A stretch of 10,770 bases of DNA from CAZIMM01 sp964540415 (GTDB lineage Bacteria > Bacillota > Clostridia > Oscillospirales > Acutalibacteraceae), in the NCBI GenBank assembly GCA_964540415.1, contig CAZIMM010000075.1, positions 1-10,770 on the forward strand, written 5' to 3'. Position numbers and translations under genes: made by a program. This document shows, piece after piece, positions 1 through 6,571 of the stretch (position 1 is its first letter; each line of letters begins with the position of its first letter). The notes under the pieces are model-generated. The model was given only the letters and a program-made list of their open reading frames with translations. It did no database searches and had not been told where the DNA came from.

Positions 1-271
1 CTTCCGCAGACATTTTGTCAAAAATCTTATATACTTTCTCTTTTAGTTTTTCTTTAGCGATTCTTTCTTTTTCGGCTTGAATCTCTTTTTCCTTTGCCAA
101 GCGTTCTTTTTCCTTCAGCTTGGCTGCTGCAGCTCTTTCTTTTTCCAATGTAAGAGCCTTTTCTTTCGCTAAACGCTCTTTTTCACGTTGTTTAGCTCTG
201 GCAGCTTTCTCTTTTTCAAGCTGTAAAGCTTTTTCCTTTGCAGCCTTTTCTCTTGCCTTCTGCTTTGCCGC
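1..271 (-). pseudogene. Continuation of the coiled-coil protein in the -1 frame, open to the window edge
   Basis: Starting at the base before the CGG codon at 270-268, the -1 frame reads A-A-K-Q-K-A-R-E-K-A-A-K-E-K-A and stays open to base 1. It has the same A-K-E-K / L-E-K-E composition as residues 375-517 of the upstream ORF. Its last visible stretch, K-V-Y-K-I-F-D-K-M-S-A-E, is less repetitive, which suggests that the coiled coil ends and another segment begins outside the window. The junction lies in a short A run (T at 272-275 on the plus strand). One missing A would explain it, either as a sequencing error or a real mutation. A -1 slip on A-AAG is the alternative. This is a part of the neighbouring gene, not a separate gene. 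Confidence 0.75.
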
Positions 272-1821
272 TTTTCCTTTTCCTTGCGTTCCAGCTCAAG
301 TGCCAAGGCTTTTTCTCTGCGCAGTTGTTCTGCAAGAGCTGCTTTTTGCTTTTTCTCCTCCTCAATGGCGAGGAGCCTTGCCTGACGTTCTTTCTCTGCA
401 GCGATGCGTGCTTTTTCCTTTTCCTTTGCTATGCGAGCTTTCTCAAGCTCACGCAGCTTCGCTTGTCTGGCACGTTCTTTTTCCTTTGCCTTGCGCTCCT
501 TTTCGAGGGCAAGCTCTCTCTCCTTCTTTGCCTTGAGCCTTGCCTTCTCCTTTTCCCTTCGCTCCTTTTCAAGAGCCTTTTCACGGGCGAGCTTTGCGGC
601 TTCTCTTTCTTTTCTGCGCTTTTCGATATCTTTCCGGCGCTGAATTTCCGCTCGGATCTTTGCTTCGATCTCCGCTTTACGCGCACTTTCCGAAGCAAGC
701 GCTCTTGAAATTGCCTCTTTGATCTTGACCTCGCCGGAAATCTTCTTCCTGCTGGCGCGTTTCAGTTCATCAACAAAGATGCGGCGGATTTCCACTTCCT
801 CCATATCGTAATTGAGAACCATTTCCTCGGCAAGGCGTTTGACGAATTTCGGCTTCAGCTTGCGCTTTTTAAGCTGCGCGGCTTCGAATTCTTCTTCGGC
901 TTTTGTGTTTTTACCGAGAAGCAAATAATTGAACACTGCGACCTTATAAAGGTCATTTTTGTAATTATCATCAACGGGTGAATCAGACTCTTTTGCAATT
1001 ATTTCGTATCCGACCTCATTGTAGGCTGAGATAAACTGCCATAGGTTGAGGCAGGCGCGGAAATTCGTGTCTTTTTGAATGACATTTGTCCTCATAATCG
1101 GAGGACGAACAGGTGTGCAGCTCTGCAAATCTCTCATGAATGAGGATGAACAGAAACCGTCAACAATATGCTTGATGCGCTCAATGCGTGTAAAAGCGTC
1201 GGCGTTGAAATCCTGAGTTTTGTTATTCTCGCCGCCCCTGCGTCTGCCGGAATATTTTGTTGAAATCTCAAGTTTATAGTTGATGATTTCATCGCCGTTC
1301 GGAACTTCGCTGACCATTTTCAGCGAGGACATATTTTCATCCTCTGCCAGATTAGCAAGGACCTTGTATCGAGCCTCAATGAAATGGCGAAGATTGCGCA
1401 GAAGAGTAAAAATGAAACGGTTTTCATAAATCTCATAGCTTTCCTCACGGAAAACGTTGAGAATCTCACTCGGAGTGACCCTGTCATCGTCAACACGGGC
1501 TATCATGTTGGTGTGCTGAGCAAGATGACGCACAGATTCGGCGGTTATCTTTTTTGCGCGCTCGATGGGGACAATTTCTTCTTCCTGAACGATGAACTTA
1601 CGGGGATTACGCACAATTGTATCAAGAGGGATTATGCATTCTTCAATTGCATCAACCCATCTCATATCGATTTTTTTCTCGAAATACCTGCTGAAAAGCG
1701 ACATTTCATGCTTGCCGCGCTCCATGGTCTCGAGCATTTGACCGAAAAAAGCATCCTCCTGCTCAAAGAGCGGGAGCATACTGTTTTTATAATCGCCGTA
1801 CAGCTCAAGGAAAGAATTCAT
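169..1821 (-). CDS. DUF2357-like protein with long charged coiled coil (McrB-partner type), frame broken near its C-terminus
   Basis: The predicted protein is cytoplasmic, with no signal peptide or membrane segment. Residues 1 to about 360 form a globular part. It contains Y-E-N-R-F at 122-126 and a block P-V-R-P-P-I-M-R-T-N near 237-246, followed by F-R-A-C-L-N-L-W-Q-F-I. I associate these with the DUF2357 family, whose members commonly pair with McrB-like ATPases; this is recalled, not searched. From about residue 375 it becomes an almost uninterrupted K/E/R/A coiled coil. I see no PD-(D/E)XK nuclease before the coiled coil. The ATG at 1821 is supported by AGGGG nine bases upstream, and the ATPase gene ends 34 nt before it, so the two are probably co-transcribed. 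After residue 517 the reading frame leaves the K/E/A pattern and stops at 169. The pattern continues in the -1 frame to base 1, so this ORF is probably a truncated view of a longer protein. The coiled-coil assignment is secure and the family is moderately so. Confidence 0.72.
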   Translation of the reverse strand: MNSFLELYGDYKNSMLPLFEQEDAFFGQMLETMERGKHEMSLFSRYFEKKIDMRWVDAIEECIIPLDTIVRNPRKFIVQEEEIVPIERAKKITAESVRHLAQHTNMIARVDDDRVTPSEILNVFREESYEIYENRFIFTLLRNLRHFIEARYKVLANLAEDENMSSLKMVSEVPNGDEIINYKLEISTKYSGRRRGGENNKTQDFNADAFTRIERIKHIVDGFCSSSFMRDLQSCTPVRPPIMRTNVIQKDTNFRACLNLWQFISAYNEVGYEIIAKESDSPVDDNYKNDLYKVAVFNYLLLGKNTKAEEEFEAAQLKKRKLKPKFVKRLAEEMVLNYDMEEVEIRRIFVDELKRASRKKISGEVKIKEAISRALASESARKAEIEAKIRAEIQRRKDIEKRRKEREAAKLAREKALEKERREKEKARLKAKKERELALEKERKAKEKERARQAKLRELEKARIAKEKEKARIAAEKERQARLLAIEEEKKQKAALAEQLRREKALALELERKEKEKRQSRRQEKRLQRKKLYSLKKRKLPELNNVKKSV

Positions 1822-1855
1822 TCGGGACAGCCCCTTTTTTTGGATTTGCTTAAAA

Positions 1856-3416
1856 TCAGATCATCCTCTGGAGACGCTCAAGGTACTCCTTGCACTCGCC
1901 CATGTTTGATTTGCCGAAGTGCTTATTAAGATAAGTGATAAGACCGGAAATCTCATCACGAATGAACGAGAGGTTAAGAGCTTCAAACTTACGCAGAATC
2001 TTGTGGCAAAGCACAAAGTCAAGACCGTCAATTTCTGTGCCACCGCAGGCAACATAAGCGGGGATGAACTCTGTAAGCTGCTTGACAATACGGTTACCGA
2101 AAGCCAGGCGGAAATGTTCAATAACATAATCGTCAAGCTCGGCAATTTTGCGGAGATTCTCTTCGGAAACCTTGTATTTCTGCTTTGCCTCGGTGAACAT
2201 ATCCTCAACGTGTCTGTAGCTGACGGTGAGATGATCTGTCCACGGAGCTTCAAAGAATTTACCCTTTGTGTTGATGTCAATGGGAATGGCACGGTCATAA
2301 ACCTTATCGGTGACGGCGAAGGTCGAGTCATCGTTATTGATTGTGCCGATATACCACATGTTTTCGGGGAGCTTGAGCTTGCCGTCGATAATGTGCTTCG
2401 GGTCAGTCGGCCAAACAGAGGGAACAAGGCTGACAACCCACTCATCGCGGCTGGGCATTTCAAGAATGGAGAGCATTTCAGCGAAGTAATACTCAACACG
2501 CGCGATGTTCATTTCATCGAGGATGGTGAGGAAAATGTCCTCTTTGTATGTAGCCTCGTACATTTTCTTGAGCACTTCTGTTTCATTAAAGCGCTTCGTG
2601 AATTCGTTGAAGTAACCGAAAAGCTCGGTACGGTCACGCCATGAAGGCTGAACGGAAGCAATTGTTGCATCGTTCTGAATGAACTTGCCGAACGAATAGG
2701 GAAGTGAAGTTTTACCTGTACCGGAAATACCTTGCAGGATAACCAGTCTGGTTGAGGCAAAGGCGGAAAGGAAAAGACGAATGGTCTTTATTTCATAGAA
2801 CAGTCCCATACGGGAGCAAGCAAAGTTACGATACATATCGCAGATTTCCGGCAACGTAATCTCGTTGTTGTAAACCGGAGCAACGTAATCACGCATGGCA
2901 AGATCAACCTGAGTGAGCTTGTAGAAGCGGCTGTAATCCTCGTCGTACTCGTCGCCCTTCTTTTCCTCGGTTTCTGCGCCTTCTTCACCCTCGGCAGCGG
3001 GAGCGGAGCCGTCCGCCGCTTCAAGATAGGGATTCTCACCGGGGCGCAAACCAAGCTGCGAAACCTTCATTGCAAGGATTTTGTCCTTTTCAATGGAGAG
3101 CTTCATAACCTCGCGGTTGAGCGTTGCGACCTCGTTGAGAAGCTCCTCCTGGTTGACAATTGTCTTGCGGAAGCGAAAATACTTTTTGAAAAGCAGCACC
3201 AACAAGAATACAATGGCGGCAACCACAACAAGAACAAGGAGCATGCAAAGCACGGCGACGATTATGCCGCCGACGCCGAGTTCGGGCGAATAGCCCTTGA
3301 AAATTTTATAATATTGCGGGACATTGAAAATCCCGGCAATGCCAAGGCCGATACCCTTAATGATACCCCAAACTCCCTTGACAAAGAACTGCTCCAAAAA
3401 ATCACCGAGAAATTTG
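1856..3416 (-). CDS. Membrane-anchored McrB-like AAA+ ATPase, 5' end lost in assembly gap
   Basis: This is a NTP-driven motor of the McrB/MoxR-like AAA+ group. Numbering is from the TTG at 3397. A hydrophobic membrane segment lies at 41-70 and is followed by K/R, so the rest is likely cytoplasmic. Residues 82-112 are predicted helical, and 126-153 is an acidic linker. The AAA+ core has Walker A G-I-S-G-T-G-K-T (223-230), a Q-P-S-W-R-D-R-T-E-L-F-G block (250-261), Walker B T-I-L-D-E-M-N (291-297), sensor 1 G-T-I-N-N-D (351-356) and D-R-A (368-370) as a candidate arginine finger. The frame is open upstream of the TTG right up to the N run, and the TTG has no ribosome site. An AAAGGTGG motif lies just beyond the gap (3428-3435). 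The true start is therefore probably inside or at the gap. The next gene, 34 nt downstream, encodes the DUF2357-like protein, as expected for an McrB-type pair. The membrane anchor is unlike classical McrB. Confidence 0.85.
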
Positions 3417-3426
3417 NNNNNNNNNN
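3417..3426. other. Assembly gap (10 N)
   Basis: This run of ten N sits between the 3' flank of signal peptidase 1 and the open N-terminus of the AAA+ ATPase. Ten N is a conventional placeholder, so the real length is unknown. The ATPase start codon is probably hidden here. Confidence 0.99.
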
Positions 3427-3427
3427 G

Positions 3428-3435
3428 CCACCTTT
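3428..3435 (-). promoter_or_regulatory. Candidate ribosome binding site for the AAA+ ATPase
   Basis: On the minus strand this reads AAAGGTGG, and it lies immediately upstream of the gap that precedes the open ATPase frame. It implies that the start codon is within a few bases, inside the unresolved gap. The TTG at 3397 lacks such a site. Confidence 0.45.
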
Positions 3436-3507
3436 ATGTTTAAATTTGATTGCAATGGTTTGAAAATATATATTTTATGCCAAACGACATTAAGCAAGAA
3501 TAATGGG

Positions 3508-4410
3508 TTATGTGTTGCCCTCATCTTCATTCGGAGGTGCTTGCTCCGTTTGATCGGGCGGAATTTCCGGAGGAATTGCTGCAGAGGCGTTTTCTTCCTC
3601 CTGTGCGGCTTTTTGCTGATTGAGGAATTCCTTAATGATGGACTTTATTTTTTCCTCTTCGGCTGCCGCCTTTGCCTTTTCTTCCTCTGCGGCGCGCTGT
3701 TTTGCGAGATATTCATCGATAATCGCCTGCTTTTTGCTTTCTGCTTCACGTTGAGTGCGAAGATACTCGTCTATTATCGCCTGTTTATCCGGCTCGTTAT
3801 AAGCTGAACGGCGGCGGGATGCTCCGTACTGCTCCGCTTCACGTTGGCTTTTTCCTGCATTGTAGTTGTACATCTGGCTGAACATCTGCCAGACTACAAT
3901 CAGAGCTGCGGGAACAACAACGCACACGAGCACGCCTGTTGAAGTGTTGACGAAATCGAGTGCCCTGCCGAAGCCCTTAAGACGGTTACCGGAATAAGTG
4001 CCGATAATATCCGATGCAAAAATCTTTTTTTCATCCGGCTCTCCGACATTGTCGCCCTTCGTTACGTACCTTGTTCGCAATGTGCCTTCCACAACCTCGG
4101 CAATTCTGTGAGTGTTGAGGAAGCGCTTGCCGTAAGTGTCGTAAGCCTGGAAAGTGACGATATCGCCGGCCTTGAATTTATTCTCCTCATCCGTGCGTTT
4201 TATAAAAATCAAATCACCTGCATAGAACTCAGGTTCCATTGAATCACTTTGAACGGAGAGCATGGAGTGGCCGAACATACTCGCAGCACCGGTTGAAGAT
4301 TTTGCGGAAATTATGACCGCCGCACAGACAAAAATCGAAAAAACGAGAACAACTGATGAAACAATATCTGCGGCCGTCTTTGCCGCTTTGTTTTCAAAAA
4401 TGTTTTTCAT
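3508..4410 (-). CDS. sipW: SipW/ER-type signal peptidase I with repeated cytoplasmic tail (peptidase 1)
   Basis: This is a membrane serine protease that removes signal peptides on the outer face. It has 300 residues from the ATG at 4410, which is chosen because AAGGA lies eight bases upstream. An ATG three codons earlier would touch that site. TM1 is at about 16-36. The nucleophile is Ser57 in S-D-S-M-E-P, and the partner base is His101 in N-T-H-R-I, where bacterial LepB enzymes have Lys; His is the mark of the SipW/ER subtype. T-K-G-D-N follows at 117-121, and a second membrane segment lies at 157-177. Roughly 120 residues of charged tail follow, predicted cytoplasmic, with K-Q-A-I-I-D-E-Y-L at 209-217 and 227-235 and a weaker copy near 256-263. 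Bacillus SipW lacks such an extension as far as I recall. The gene lies 40 nt after a TasA-like gene with no terminator between, so that protein is its likely substrate. Confidence 0.92.
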   Translation of the reverse strand: MKNIFENKAAKTAADIVSSVVLVFSIFVCAAVIISAKSSTGAASMFGHSMLSVQSDSMEPEFYAGDLIFIKRTDEENKFKAGDIVTFQAYDTYGKRFLNTHRIAEVVEGTLRTRYVTKGDNVGEPDEKKIFASDIIGTYSGNRLKGFGRALDFVNTSTGVLVCVVVPAALIVVWQMFSQMYNYNAGKSQREAEQYGASRRRSAYNEPDKQAIIDEYLRTQREAESKKQAIIDEYLAKQRAAEEEKAKAAAEEEKIKSIIKEFLNQQKAAQEEENASAAIPPEIPPDQTEQAPPNEDEGNT

Positions 4411-4450
4411 TGTCTGCATCCTTTGCGTTCATAACTAAAAGTCAGAAAAA

Positions 4451-5272
4451 TTAACCGGCGGTTGTGAAGGAAATCTTCACTGAGAAGTTCTTGCCGGGAA
4501 TGGCGTTTTCACCAACGTCAACACAGTCCGCGTCGTTGCCTTCAATCCATGTCTTAACCCTGATTTCCGACTGACCGCTGACAGCCGCAACATCCTGCAG
4601 GCTGATGGCCGAACCGCCCTCAATTATGCCTGTGGCATCAAGGTCGGTTATCGCCTGAGCGGAGAGACCCGCCGCACCGTTTCCGGTATCGCCCGAATCA
4701 ATGATACGGTTGCCGTTATCGTCGGTTATCGAGCCGTCGGTAAAAGACGATGTTACGGCATAGGTTGTGCCAGACTCGTTGAGGGCGTAAATCGTGGTGG
4801 TACCGTTGTATGTAACAGCGACACGTGCAGCCGCAGTGGCGTCATTGCCCTCCTCGCCGGAAATGACAACCTTCATGTTGACATCAACGGGAGCCTCGGT
4901 TGTTGACCTTGCATAGAATGTAAAGTCATTGTAATCCGCACCGGCTGTGGGTGTGAGTACAATAAAGCTGTCGCCCTCGACGCCGACTCTCATGAAGTCC
5001 ACGCCGTCGGAACTGGTCACAGGAGCATACTTTCCGTCAACAGCAATAATCTGGCCGTCGGCAAAGTCTTCTCTTTCGAGTTTGACGCCCCAAGCTGAGT
5101 CGGTTGCCGAGCCGCGAAGCTCGACGCCTCCGGTAGCCTCCATGACATCGAAGCCGATGTCAAACAGCTCCGCAAAGCCGCCGACAAGGAACCATGCATA
5201 TGTACCGGATACCATGGTTGCAGCTGCGATGATAAGCACGATGATTGATAACCCAAATCTGCGTTTTGCCAT
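4451..5272 (-). CDS. TasA-like secreted protein with SipW-type signal peptide (TasA-like 1)
   Basis: This is a predicted exported surface or matrix protein of 273 residues. The signal region has M-A-K-R-R followed by a hydrophobic stretch (about 7-22) and G-T-Y-A-W-F at 23-28. That motif matches the G-T-W-A-A-F site of Bacillus TasA that SipW processes. The mature part is acidic and rich in G, T, S, V and D, with predicted beta structure. It ends with W-I-E-G-N-D-A-D-C (242-250), which contains the only cysteine in the protein and recurs in the other two TasA-like proteins here. The ATG at 5272 is preceded by AAGGGG eight bases upstream. SipW-type peptidase 1 follows 40 nt downstream. A long structured leader (about 5300-5421) lies upstream and suggests control of mRNA stability or translation. 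Whether it forms amyloid-like fibres, as TasA does, is inference. Confidence 0.85.
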   Translation of the reverse strand: MAKRRFGLSIIVLIIAAATMVSGTYAWFLVGGFAELFDIGFDVMEATGGVELRGSATDSAWGVKLEREDFADGQIIAVDGKYAPVTSSDGVDFMRVGVEGDSFIVLTPTAGADYNDFTFYARSTTEAPVDVNMKVVISGEEGNDATAAARVAVTYNGTTTIYALNESGTTYAVTSSFTDGSITDDNGNRIIDSGDTGNGAAGLSAQAITDLDATGIIEGGSAISLQDVAAVSGQSEIRVKTWIEGNDADCVDVGENAIPGKNFSVKISFTTAG

Positions 5273-5315
5273 AAAAAATACCCCTTTTTCTGAAAGTTTA
5301 CTTTGACAAAGCTTT

Positions 5316-5349
5316 CATTTACGAACAGACCGCCGTCTGTCCGTAAATG
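5316..5349 (-). promoter_or_regulatory. 15-bp leader hairpin upstream of TasA-like 1
   Basis: Arms at 5316-5330 and 5335-5349 enclose a 4-nt loop. In the minus-strand RNA all 15 positions pair, one as a G-U wobble that would be a mismatch in plus-strand RNA. That favours a function in the transcript of TasA-like 1. No U run follows on the minus strand, so it is not a canonical terminator. It sits about 26 nt upstream of the ribosome site. Confidence 0.6.
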
Positions 5350-5350
5350 A

Positions 5351-5421
5351 CTGCTCGGTTTTCCGTTGATACCCGCAGCCGACGCTCAGAAGTGCGATGT
5401 TAAGCGTCGGACTGCGAGCAG
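5351..5421 (-). promoter_or_regulatory. Nested hairpin in the TasA-like 1 leader, possible cis-regulatory RNA
   Basis: An inner stem pairs 5374-5386 with 5403-5416 (13 bp, one bulged A) around a 16-nt loop. An outer pair, CTGCTCG (5351-5357) with CGAGCAG (5415-5421), encloses it and shares two bases with the base of the inner stem, so the two cannot both be complete. Together with the 5316-5349 hairpin this gives a leader of more than 100 nt with strong structure. I do not recognise a known riboswitch class in it. Mutually exclusive pairing is compatible with a switch but does not prove one. Confidence 0.45.
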
Positions 5422-5449
5422 CGTTATTATTATGCAGTGCTATTATTCT

Positions 5450-5474
5450 TTTATATATAACATACAGTTACTGT
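5450..5474 (-). promoter_or_regulatory. Possible promoter/operator region for TasA-like 1
   Basis: An A/T-rich TATATAAA-like block on the minus strand (about 5451-5460) could be a -10 region. Just upstream is ACAGTAACTGT (5464-5474), a near-perfect palindrome that could bind a regulator. No good -35 hexamer is present at the right spacing, so the promoter call is weak. It would allow TasA-like 1 and peptidase 1 to be transcribed separately from the genes before them. Confidence 0.3.
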
Positions 5475-5504
5475 TTGTCCGAATTATTAACGGTTCGGAT
5501 TACA

Positions 5505-6257
5505 TTACAGCACCGACGTGTCATTATCCGAAGCGGCTTGCGGTTCGGGTTCGGGCTGAGCGGGAGGAGCATGCACCTCGGGAGCAGCCGTCTGCGCGGC
5601 GGACTGTTGCTCTGCCTGCTGCTGTGCAAGATATTCAGCAATGGCCTTCTTCTTGATTTCGTCCTCAGCGTCGGCAATCTCGGCAACTGCCTTTTCCCTC
5701 TTCCTGTCCATAAGCAAAGCAATAAACTTATAGAGCTGCCAAACGAAGAATATTGCAATCGGAATGACTATGCAAATCAAGAAACCCATTGAAGATTGAA
5801 GGAACTTCATAACGGAGCCGAGGTGAGGAATTGCCGTTCCCGTCCAAACTCCGACAATATCATAAGCTGATGCAAGGAACTTATCGGGTACAACCGTGTT
5901 ATCACCCTTGGTTGTGTAGTAACGCGAACCGTCTCTGTCAAGCGTTTCAACAATTCTGTGTGTATCAAGATAAACTGCAGAATCCTCCAGATATGCTTTA
6001 AAAGTAATTACATCGCCGACTTCAAGAGAATTTGCTTCATCATAATTAAGCAAATCAACAACAATAAGTGAACCGGGATCGAATCCGTTTTCGCCCTTCA
6101 TGGAGTCGGTCTCAACATTGAAAAGGGCTTTACCGAAAAGATTTGGGAGCTGAGAATCACCGCGTGTTGAGGTGATAACCGCAACAGTCAACAGAATTGC
6201 AAAGATCAAAACGACTACGATCAAGACATTTGATACTACTCTTGCAACTTTTTTCAC
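5505..6257 (-). CDS. sipW: SipW/ER-type signal peptidase I (peptidase 2)
   Basis: This is a second Ser/His signal peptidase, 250 residues from the GTG at 6257. The GTG has AGGAGGG seven bases upstream; the open frame continues further 5' but nothing there looks like protein of this family. TM1 is at about 9-29. Ser52 lies in T-D-S-M, and His100 lies in D-T-H-R-I. T-K-G-D-N is at 116-120 and TM2 at about 158-176. A cytoplasmic tail follows, with K-K-A-I-A-E-Y-L-A-Q-Q near 193-203 and then a Q/A/P/E-rich end. The A-I-x-x-E-Y-L motif is the same as in the tail of peptidase 1. The catalytic region between S-D-S-M and T-K-G-D-N is clearly related to peptidase 1 but well diverged, which suggests an old duplication or different substrates. 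The nearest substrate candidate is the TasA-like gene 314 nt upstream, with structured intergenic DNA between. Confidence 0.92.
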   Translation of the reverse strand: MKKVARVVSNVLIVVVLIFAILLTVAVITSTRGDSQLPNLFGKALFNVETDSMKGENGFDPGSLIVVDLLNYDEANSLEVGDVITFKAYLEDSAVYLDTHRIVETLDRDGSRYYTTKGDNTVVPDKFLASAYDIVGVWTGTAIPHLGSVMKFLQSSMGFLICIVIPIAIFFVWQLYKFIALLMDRKREKAVAEIADAEDEIKKKAIAEYLAQQQAEQQSAAQTAAPEVHAPPAQPEPEPQAASDNDTSVL

Positions 6258-6303
6258 AAATATACCCTCCTGATAACCCACGTTTATTTTTTGAACAAGG
6301 GTC

Positions 6304-6341
6304 ATTTTTGTGCTCCATATGCTGTTATGGAACACAAAAAT
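6304..6341 (-). promoter_or_regulatory. 15-bp hairpin in the leader of peptidase 2
   Basis: Arms at 6304-6318 and 6327-6341 pair over 15 positions in minus-strand RNA, including one G-U wobble that would be a C-A mismatch in plus-strand RNA. The loop is 8 nt. The stem base is A/U rich on both sides. It lies about 35 nt upstream of the ribosome site of peptidase 2. It could be an mRNA-stabilising or attenuating structure. Confidence 0.5.
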
Positions 6342-6360
6342 CGCACTTGCCGAGCGCCGG

Positions 6361-6390
6361 CCCGGCCGTGACCATGAGATCACGGCCGGG
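6361..6390. repeat. Perfect 11-bp GC-rich inverted repeat
   Basis: CCCGGCCGTGA (6361-6371) and TCACGGCCGGG (6380-6390) flank an 8-nt loop. TTTT follows on the plus strand only, so it has terminator form for plus-strand transcription, yet no plus-strand gene precedes it. On the minus strand no T run follows directly. Confidence 0.6.
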
Positions 6391-6401
6391 TTTTGGTCGT
6401 A

Positions 6402-6422
6402 GGGCCTGTTCAAAAACAGCCC
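6402..6422. repeat. Short hairpin next to the palindromic repeat cluster
   Basis: GGG plus CTGTT (6402-6410, one bulged C) pairs with AACAG plus CCC (6415-6422) around a 4-nt loop. The GCCC half at 6419-6422 also belongs to the alternative pair GCCCATAA/TTATGGGC, so the two structures compete. Confidence 0.4.
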
Positions 6423-6455
6423 ATAAGTTTAACCAATGTGTTAGCTAACAATTAT

Positions 6456-6489
6456 TGTAGTTATGGGCAGCTCATGAACTGCCCCTACA
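6456..6489. repeat. REP-like palindromic repeat
   Basis: TGTAG (6456-6460) and CTACA (6485-6489) enclose GGGCAG (6465-6470) and CTGCCC (6479-6484) with a self-complementary TCATGA in the loop. Short dispersed palindromes of the form GTAGGGGC..GCCCCTAC occur between genes in many clostridial genomes; this is recalled and the copy number in this genome is unknown. Confidence 0.45.
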
Positions 6490-6511
6490 GGGGGAGAAAT
6501 TGGGGAGTAAC

Positions 6512-6540
6512 TCCGGGCGAGCCGGTCAGACCCGCCCGGA
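6512..6540 (-). repeat. Perfect 8-bp inverted repeat downstream of TasA-like 2
   Basis: TCCGGGCG (6512-6519) and CGCCCGGA (6533-6540) lie about 31 nt after the TasA-like 2 stop. The minus strand continues GTTACTCCCC, with no U run, so it is at best a non-canonical terminator or a 3'-end protecting stem. Confidence 0.4.
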
Positions 6541-6571
6541 TAAATGAAATAGAACTGAATCAGATGAAAAA

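Larger units (their letters stand above)
6258..6571 (-). other. 314-nt non-coding junction packed with inverted repeats
   Basis: This lies between the stop of TasA-like 2 and the GTG of peptidase 2. I see no convincing ORF. It holds at least five separate inverted repeats (annotated individually) plus a 12-bp palindrome, TGTTAGCTAACA (6439-6450), inside an 8-bp pair GCCCATAA/TTATGGGC (6419-6426 and 6461-6468). None has a U run directly after it on the minus strand. The junction may act in mRNA processing or in setting unequal expression of substrate and peptidase. Confidence 0.6.

Noticed and set aside
120..722. Plus-strand and alternative minus-strand ORFs in the K/E-rich region
   Set aside because: Their translations are runs of F, S, L and C, or R and S, as expected opposite or out of frame with an AAG/GAA-rich coiled coil. 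None has a ribosome site or a recognisable domain.
1856..3416. Classical McrBC restriction system
   Set aside because: The ATPase is McrB-like, but I see no DNA-binding N-terminal domain, no McrC-type nuclease within the window and no methylase. The membrane segment and surface-protein neighbours point elsewhere, though the unseen end beyond base 1 leaves this open.
4410..4419. Upstream ATG of peptidase 1
   Set aside because: AAAGG directly abuts this ATG, leaving no spacing. The ATG three codons later has an eight-base spacing.
5351..5421. c-di-GMP riboswitch before TasA-like 1
   Set aside because: A c-di-GMP link would fit the EAL gene, but the conserved words of the GEMM-I and c-di-GMP-II classes are not present.
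6361..6394. Intrinsic terminator on the plus strand
   Set aside because: The hairpin and TTTT fit, but no plus-strand gene precedes it. It is more simply one of the inverted repeats in this junction.
6258..6413. N-terminal extension of peptidase 2
   Set aside because: The frame is open but translates to residues unlike any signal peptidase N-terminus and crosses the leader hairpin. GTG at 6257 has an excellent ribosome site.
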